This document shows, piece by piece, positions 59,341 to 64,000 of a stretch of DNA of 64,000 nt. The stretch lies in NCBI GenBank assembly GCA_029239935.1, contig JARBTY010000001.1, forward strand, positions 1 to 64,000, written 5' to 3'. Every line of letters starts with the position of its first letter. The stretch's first letter is position 1. The position numbers and the translations under genes are program-made. The DNA is from Clostridia bacterium. Its GTDB lineage: Bacteria; Bacillota_A; Clostridia; Lachnospirales; Cellulosilyticaceae. The notes beneath the pieces are model-generated. The model was not told the origin of the DNA and did no database searches. It saw only the letters and a list, made by a program, of their open reading frames with translations.

Positions 59341-59955
59341 ATGAAAAGGTATACATGCCAATGTTGCGGAGCTGATTTAAAGCGATTAAAGAGTAATACC
59401 GTGATTTGTGAATTTTGTGGAAGTACTTTTTATCTTGAAGATGGAGAAAAAATTGTTGATAAAGATGTGACAGATCATCAAGTTTTATCAATTCTAATGG
59501 AAGCTGAGAAATATAGGAAAATCAATAATACTAGTGCCGAAATACAAGAATTAGTGAAAGCATTAGAAGTGAATAATGATTCTGAAGTTATTTGGACAAA
59601 ATTAGGCAGAGCATATAGATGTGGAAATCTATATGATAAGGCATTAGAGTGTTATGAAAAGGCAATTAAATTAAATGCTGAATATGGACAGTCTTATTGT
59701 AATATTGGCGCGGTTGCAATCATGCAGAAAAAATATGAAAAGGCGCGCACTTATTATGAAAAGGGATTAGCATATTTAGATGGTACTGAATACGATTATC
59801 CAGTCTTATTGGCAAATTATGCTTTTGCAATAGGATTGTGTGGAGATAAGAAAAAGGCTTCACAATTGTTAAATGAGGCTGAAAAGCGTGGCTATAAAGA
59901 TGCAAAATCCGTCAGGAATCAATTAGGAATAGGTTTATTTAGTCGGTTTTTCTAG
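59341..59955 (+). CDS. Zinc-ribbon TPR protein
   Basis: A 204-aa protein. An N-terminal zinc ribbon (CQCCGADL and CEFCGSTF, residues about 5-32) is followed by three to four tetratricopeptide repeats (about 60-190), with EVIWTKLGRAYRCGNLYDKALECYEKAI read across helices, AEYGQSYCNIGAVAIMQKKYEKA and ANYAFAIGLCGDKKKA. Such proteins mediate protein-protein contact. ATG 59341 has GGAGG 8 nt upstream; GTG 59335 is an alternative. No link to the neighbours is evident. Confidence 0.8.
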   Translation: MKRYTCQCCGADLKRLKSNTVICEFCGSTFYLEDGEKIVDKDVTDHQVLSILMEAEKYRKINNTSAEIQELVKALEVNNDSEVIWTKLGRAYRCGNLYDKALECYEKAIKLNAEYGQSYCNIGAVAIMQKKYEKARTYYEKGLAYLDGTEYDYPVLLANYAFAIGLCGDKKKASQLLNEAEKRGYKDAKSVRNQLGIGLFSRFF

Positions 59956-60016
59956 AGTAGATAACTTTAGACGTCTTAGGTTATTATTTCATTATTACAT
60001 AAGAGGACTGAATAGG

Positions 60017-62152
60017 ATGGAAACCTTACGTGGAGTAGTAGAACGCATTACTTACGCAAATGAAGAGACAGGCTATAGTGTTATAAAAATCAAGTGTAAA
60101 GGGTATATTGATCTTGTCACTGTTGTGGGTAGCATGGCAACGGTTAATGTGGGATCGATTATTACCCTCAGAGGCTTTTGGGCAAGTAATCCTAAATACG
60201 GAAGGCAATTTGATGCTAAAGAGTGGGAAGAATCCCTTCCGGCAAGTATTTATGGAATAGAAAAGTATTTAGGAAGCGGCCTCATTAAAGGTATCGGTCC
60301 TGTCTATGCTAAAAAGATTGTTAGCCTATTTAAAGAACATACCTTAGATATTATAGAGGAAGAGCCAGATAGAATCATAGAAGTGCCAGGTATTGGAAAA
60401 AAACGTGTGGAAAAGATTAAAAAAGCCTGGCAAGACCAAAAAGAAATCAAAAACATTATGATATTTTTACAGTCTTATGGTATTTCTACTGCTTTTGGGA
60501 GTCGTATCTATAAGGTTTATGGTAATAACAGTATTGAAGTTGTAAAAGAAAATCCGTATAAGCTTGCAGATGATGTCTATGGCATAGGGTTTAAAACAGC
60601 AGATATGCTAGCCTCTAAGTTAGGAATAGATAAAGATTCGTTTAAAAGATGCAGAGCAGGACTATTTTACACACTCAGTCAGCTCTCAGAAGAAGGCCAT
60701 TGCTACGCTACAAGTGAGCAGCTAGCAGCTAAGTGTGTAGAAATACTAGAAATAGAAGAAGCAAAGATTGTGATGAGTATGGATCATCTTTTATTAGCAA
60801 AAGAACTTATAAAAGAAGAACCTGATATGATCTATTTGCCACCGTTTTATTATAGTGAAAAGGGTGTAGCTAGACGATTAAAGCAAATCATGGAAAGTCA
60901 TAGTCGTAAACAAGTAAAGAGCAGTGATAAGGTTATAGATTTATTGGAGAAAGATGATAATATCACCTACGATACTATACAACGAGCAGCTATTAGGCAA
61001 GCTGAGGCTTCTAAAGTTATGGTACTAACAGGTGGACCGGGCACAGGTAAAACGACAACGACTCATGGCATTATCAGCTTATTTAAGCACTCTGGTATGG
61101 AAGTCCTTTTAACTGCACCTACTGGCAGGGCAGCCAAAAGAATGAGTGAAGCCACAGGTATGGAAGCAAAGACAATTCACCGCTTATTAGAATGTAAACC
61201 ACCGGAAGGTTATAAGAAGAATGAGGATAACCTTCTAGAAGGCGATGTGCTTATTATTGATGAGGCGTCCATGATCGATATTATTCTTATGTATAATTTG
61301 CTTAAAGCCGTTCCGGATCACATGATTATTATCATTGTAGGGGATATTGATCAGTTACCTTCTGTAGGTGCTGGAAATGTACTGCAAGATATTATTGCAT
61401 CAGAGGTAATTCCTACTATTAAATTAGAACGTATCTTTAGACAGGCTATGGGCAGTAAAATTATTACCAATGCTCATAAGATAAACAAAGGGGAAACTCC
61501 TGATCTCAAGGGTGGTTCTAATAGTAATTTCTTTTTTATAGAGGAAGAAGATAATGAAGGGGTTATTAATACTATCGTTAACCTCTGTACGAAGCGGTTA
61601 CCTAATTACTACAAAATAAACTCAATACAAGATATTCAAATTCTTACGCCTATGCAAAGAACAGAAACAGGCGCTGCTAATCTAAATACAGTTCTGCAGT
61701 CAGCACTTAATAAAAATCCCCTTTGCTTAAAACGCGGGGCAACTGAATATAGACTTTATGATAAAGTGATGCAGATACGTAATAATTATGATAAGGAAGT
61801 TTTTAATGGAGATGTAGGTTTTATCTCGGCAATTGATTTAGAGGAAAGAATATTAAAGGTGACCTTTGATGATAGAGATATAGAGTATGAGGCATTAGAG
61901 TTAGATGAACTTGTGCTTGCATATGCAACAACTATTCATAAAGCACAAGGAAGTGAATATCCTATTGTGATTATGCCTCTTACATTTAGCCATTACGTTA
62001 TGCTGCAACGTAATCTCCTCTATACAGGGATAACAAGAGCAAAAAAGGCAGTGGTTATAGTAGGCAATAAAAATGCTGTTTATGTAGCTGTAAAAAATAA
62101 TGATGTTAAGAATAGAAATACAAAGCTTGCCGAAATGTTACAAAAGTCATAG
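60017..62152 (+). CDS. recD2: ATP-dependent helicase RecD2
   Basis: A 711-aa SF1B 5'-3' DNA helicase acting outside RecBCD, in repair and replication-fork maintenance. The N-terminal region (1-320) has an OB-like fold and helix-hairpin-helix elements (GIGPVYAKKIV, VPGIGKKRVEKIKKAW, VYGIGFKTAD). Helicase motifs: Walker A GGPGTGKT (about 339-346), LIIDEASMI (Walker B), VGDIDQLPSVGAG, RIFRQAMGSKI, and TTIHKAQGSEYPIVI with NLLYTGITRAK near the end. Length is as expected. AGGACTGAATAGG precedes the ATG. Confidence 0.95.
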   Translation: METLRGVVERITYANEETGYSVIKIKCKGYIDLVTVVGSMATVNVGSIITLRGFWASNPKYGRQFDAKEWEESLPASIYGIEKYLGSGLIKGIGPVYAKKIVSLFKEHTLDIIEEEPDRIIEVPGIGKKRVEKIKKAWQDQKEIKNIMIFLQSYGISTAFGSRIYKVYGNNSIEVVKENPYKLADDVYGIGFKTADMLASKLGIDKDSFKRCRAGLFYTLSQLSEEGHCYATSEQLAAKCVEILEIEEAKIVMSMDHLLLAKELIKEEPDMIYLPPFYYSEKGVARRLKQIMESHSRKQVKSSDKVIDLLEKDDNITYDTIQRAAIRQAEASKVMVLTGGPGTGKTTTTHGIISLFKHSGMEVLLTAPTGRAAKRMSEATGMEAKTIHRLLECKPPEGYKKNEDNLLEGDVLIIDEASMIDIILMYNLLKAVPDHMIIIIVGDIDQLPSVGAGNVLQDIIASEVIPTIKLERIFRQAMGSKIITNAHKINKGETPDLKGGSNSNFFFIEEEDNEGVINTIVNLCTKRLPNYYKINSIQDIQILTPMQRTETGAANLNTVLQSALNKNPLCLKRGATEYRLYDKVMQIRNNYDKEVFNGDVGFISAIDLEERILKVTFDDRDIEYEALELDELVLAYATTIHKAQGSEYPIVIMPLTFSHYVMLQRNLLYTGITRAKKAVVIVGNKNAVYVAVKNNDVKNRNTKLAEMLQKS

Positions 62153-62232
62153 ATGGTCAAGGAAGTGGATTAATGCAAAGGAAACAAGAAAATAGAATAA
62201 ATTAGGATAGATATCTTATTAATAGGAGGAAG

Positions 62233-62550
62233 ATGAGTGTGAAAATAACTATGTACGGTGCAGCCATTTGCCAGGATTGTGTTGAAGCAAAAGCAATGTT
62301 GGAGAAACGTGAAGATATTAAACTGGATTACAAAAATATTACTGAAAGTACCCAAACATTAAAGGCATTCTTAGCGTATCGCGATCATGATGAATTGTTT
62401 GCCGATGTTATTCGAGAGGGCAGAATCGGTATTCCATTTTTTATTTTAGAAGACGGAACAAAAACATTTGAAATATTCGATTATGTCGATGGTGAAAAAC
62501 CGCAGCGAGCTCAGAATGCTTGCTCCATTGACAATAATGGTCAGTGCTAG
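62233..62550 (+). CDS. Glutaredoxin-like thiol protein
   Basis: A 105-aa thioredoxin-fold protein. The redox motif is CQDC (about residues 13-16, in MYGAAICQDCVEAKAML), and the cis-Pro is in GRIGIPFFILEDG. Two more cysteines lie in the C-terminal tail (NACSIDNNGQC), which is unusual and may form a second disulfide or bind metal. Probably a cytoplasmic disulfide reductase. AGGAGGAAG precedes the ATG; a terminator follows. Confidence 0.85.
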   Translation: MSVKITMYGAAICQDCVEAKAMLEKREDIKLDYKNITESTQTLKAFLAYRDHDELFADVIREGRIGIPFFILEDGTKTFEIFDYVDGEKPQRAQNACSIDNNGQC

Positions 62551-62564
62551 TCTATAAAAACATG

Positions 62565-62600
62565 TGGCATCGAGTAAGTACTCGGTGCCATTTAATTTTT
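62565..62600 (+). terminator. Terminator after glutaredoxin-like gene
   Basis: TGGCATCGAGT (62565-62575) pairs with ACTCGGTGCCA (62580-62590) with one G-T pair, followed by a T-rich tail. Confidence 0.85.
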
Positions 62601-62761
62601 CTGCAAAAATTTGCCAGATATACACAAAGATAGAAACTTTGTTATGAATATTTTGATTATTAGAGACCTAACTTATTGTAATAGTCTCTATTAAAAAGTA
62701 TAATTTTAATAGAGATTTGATACAAAAACTAAATGAGTAGTTATTTTTAGGGGGAGATAAA

Positions 62762-63559
62762 GTGAAAATAAATAAGGTTGATAATATGTGGAAATATGTA
62801 ATCTATGCATACTTGTTATTTTGGGTCATGGTGCTAGGCCTAGGTGGGTTGGCATCTTTAGTGTTTCATGTTTCGCCCTATGTAATGAGATGGGTAACAG
62901 TGCTATGCAGCTGGTCTCCAACCATTGTCCTTTGGCTGATGATGAGACAGTTAATGCCTAATACAACCATAAAAGCATTTTATAAAAAGGTATTTAAGGA
63001 AAAAATAAAATTTAGTATCATTTTGGTTGGAACAGCTGCCGTAGTCGGAATTTTCCTAGCAGCAGTGTTTATTCTTGCAGTAGTTGAACAAACTGAAATG
63101 ACAGCTCAATTACATTTTGTTCCTGCTGCATTAGGCAGCAATATTTTATTTACTGCATTGCAAGGACCTAGTGGAGAAGAATCTGGCTGGAGAGGCTACC
63201 TGCGTCAAGAGATGGAAAGCAGATATGGCTTCTTAAAAGGAAGCATCATTTTGGGATTGGTATGGGCTTTCTGGCATATGCCGCTTTGGTTTGTTGCTTC
63301 AGAATTTAGTGGCGGACAGCTCATCATTTATATTGCTTCTGTGGTGGTTGTTCTAACGGCATTTACGCTTATTATTAGTGTTTGTATGAAGAAGTGCAAT
63401 AACCTTTTTTTGGCATTCTGGATGCATTTCTGCTTTAATTTTGCTTTATCCTTCTTGATTGGAGATGTATATTTCTTTGCAATTTTTGCAAGTTTATACG
63501 TGGCAGCCGCTGTGGGATTTACTGCAATATACTTAAAACAAATAAAAGTAAGGGAGTAA
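62762..63559 (+). CDS. CPBP family intramembrane metalloprotease
   Basis: A 265-aa membrane protein with about eight helices, of the CAAX-protease/bacteriocin-processing (Abi/CPBP) group. Motif 1 is EESGWRGYLRQE (two Glu and Arg, about residue 139), motif 2 is WAFWHMP (His near 169), and motif 3 is FWMHFCFNFALS (His near 221). All catalytic positions are kept. GTG start at 62762 with GGGGGAG upstream. Roles in this family include peptide processing and bacteriocin self-immunity; the substrate here is unknown. Confidence 0.88.
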   Translation: MKINKVDNMWKYVIYAYLLFWVMVLGLGGLASLVFHVSPYVMRWVTVLCSWSPTIVLWLMMRQLMPNTTIKAFYKKVFKEKIKFSIILVGTAAVVGIFLAAVFILAVVEQTEMTAQLHFVPAALGSNILFTALQGPSGEESGWRGYLRQEMESRYGFLKGSIILGLVWAFWHMPLWFVASEFSGGQLIIYIASVVVVLTAFTLIISVCMKKCNNLFLAFWMHFCFNFALSFLIGDVYFFAIFASLYVAAAVGFTAIYLKQIKVRE

Positions 63560-63607
63560 CAAATTAGTAGTTATTTTTATTTTAGGTATGAAAGTCATGC
63601 AATACAT

Positions 63608-63636
63608 TTGTCAGATTCCAAACTTACTGGTATCAT
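63608..63636 (+). promoter_or_regulatory. Promoter of the Tet(M)-like GTPase gene
   Basis: TTGTCA (63608-63613) and TATCAT (63631-63636) with a 17-bp spacer; the transcript would start near 63643, leaving a leader of about 78 nt. Confidence 0.6.
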
Positions 63637-63652
63637 AATAATAGAAGAAACG

Positions 63653-63680
63653 ACAGCAAGTCTAAAGGGCTGTGGTTTTT
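63653..63680 (+). terminator. Possible attenuator hairpin in the leader
   Basis: ACAGC (63653-63657) pairs with GCTGT (63669-63673) and is followed by GGTTTTT. It lies inside the leader, 40 nt before the ATG. Premature termination in the leader is known for tet(M) and other ribosome-protection genes. The stem is short, so this is tentative. Confidence 0.4.
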
Positions 63681-63720
63681 AGAAACAAACAGACAAAAAA
63701 TAAAGGATTTGAAATAGATT

Positions 63721-64000
63721 ATGAAAAAATTAGTCATTGGAATACTTGCACATGTGGATGCAGGCAAGACGACATTATCAGAGAGCATGCTTTATCTGAG
63801 CGGTACAATTCGAAAATTAGGAAGGGTTGATAATAAGGATGCCTATTTAGATACCTATGAGCTGGAAAGAGCAAGAGGAATCACTATTTTTTCCAAGCAA
63901 GCTATGTTTGAAGTAGATGAGACTCAGATTACCTTACTAGATACCCCTGGACACGTAGATTTTTCGGCTGAAATGGAGCGAACACTCCAAGTGCTGGATT
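63721..64000 (+). CDS. Tet(M)-like ribosomal protection / translation factor GTPase (partial)
   Basis: The first 93 codons of a translational GTPase; the rest lies beyond the window. G1 is GILAHVDAGKTT (residues about 7-18), G2 is ERARGITIFSKQ and G3 is LLDTPGHVDF. The HVDAGKTTL start and TYELERARGITI resemble tetracycline-resistance proteins Tet(M)/Tet(O) more than EF-G, yet the sequence differs from classic Tet(M) (for example RKLGRVDNKDAYLDTYE in place of the usual region). Clostridia carry many chromosomal members whose resistance role is unproven. The ribosome site (AAAGGATTTG) is weak to moderate. Confidence 0.85.
   Translation, partial: MKKLVIGILAHVDAGKTTLSESMLYLSGTIRKLGRVDNKDAYLDTYELERARGITIFSKQAMFEVDETQITLLDTPGHVDFSAEMERTLQVLD

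Noticed and set aside
1..64000. tRNA, rRNA, insertion sequences or integrase genes
   Set aside because: I read both strands and found no cloverleaf, rRNA motif, transposase or integrase signature; a tRNAscan or IS search would settle it.

Overview
The window is chromosomal DNA of a low-GC, anaerobic Firmicute, most likely class Clostridia and probably close to Lachnospiraceae or Cellulosilyticum (inferred from AT-rich codon use, AGGAGG ribosome sites and gene content: AsrABC sulfite reductase, rubredoxin, a ScdA/YtfE-type repair protein, TopB, MutS2, YhaM). Almost everything runs on the + strand. I see no rRNA, tRNA, CRISPR array, insertion sequence or phage gene.

Layout. 0.1-4 kb: a MerR regulator with a textbook MerR promoter facing decayed genes (EamA transporter end, frameshifted flavodoxin), then a nitroreductase and a PadR-DUF4180 fusion beside a free DUF4180 protein. 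4.1-11.3 kb: a sugar locus with an isomerase and a Gfo/Idh/MocA dehydrogenase on the minus strand, divergent from a LacI regulator and a complete CUT2-type ABC importer. The same 15-bp operator-like word lies in front of both arms. 11.4-17.1 kb: a YbjQ remnant, a TetR regulator and two cyclic-di-GMP enzymes (7TM-PAS-GGDEF; Cache-HAMP-PAS-GGDEF-EAL). 17.2-23.3 kb: sulfite reduction (asrABC) with an FNT-family channel that probably exports hydrosulfide, an Fe-S repair protein, rubredoxin and an MFS transporter. 23.4-27.3 kb: an operon of Ser/Thr kinase, vWA protein, PP2C phosphatase and Sel1-repeat protein, resembling the TerY-P signalling triad. 27.5-35.1 kb: a compact histidine operon hisZ-G-D-C-B-H-A-F-IE. 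35.2-41.4 kb: asparaginase, amidase, topB, trmL, NlpC/P60 hydrolase.

41.6-51.1 kb: mutS2, a PhoB/PhoR-like two-component system and an HtrA protease whose promoter carries 11-bp-spaced TTNACA boxes. A tight operon follows: YhaM RNase, a Cas4-like nuclease split over two overlapping membrane genes, a 53-aa protein and rlmD. 51.2-56.2 kb looks visibly richer in GC and probably transferred: VanR/VanS-like regulators, VanZ and VanY without ligase genes, with four 11-bp repeats in front of vanY, then a PadR-DUF1048-DUF1048 module. 56.2-64 kb: Rrf2 and methyltransferase on the minus strand, a double-HTH MerR protein with a DUF6273-like partner, a zinc-ribbon TPR protein, recD2, a glutaredoxin-like protein, a CPBP protease, and the start of a Tet(M)-like GTPase behind a possible attenuator.

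Most striking for follow-up are the split membrane Cas4-like nuclease, the kinase-vWA-phosphatase-Sel1 operon, the PadR-DUF4180 fusion, and the RR-box promoters of htrA and vanY.
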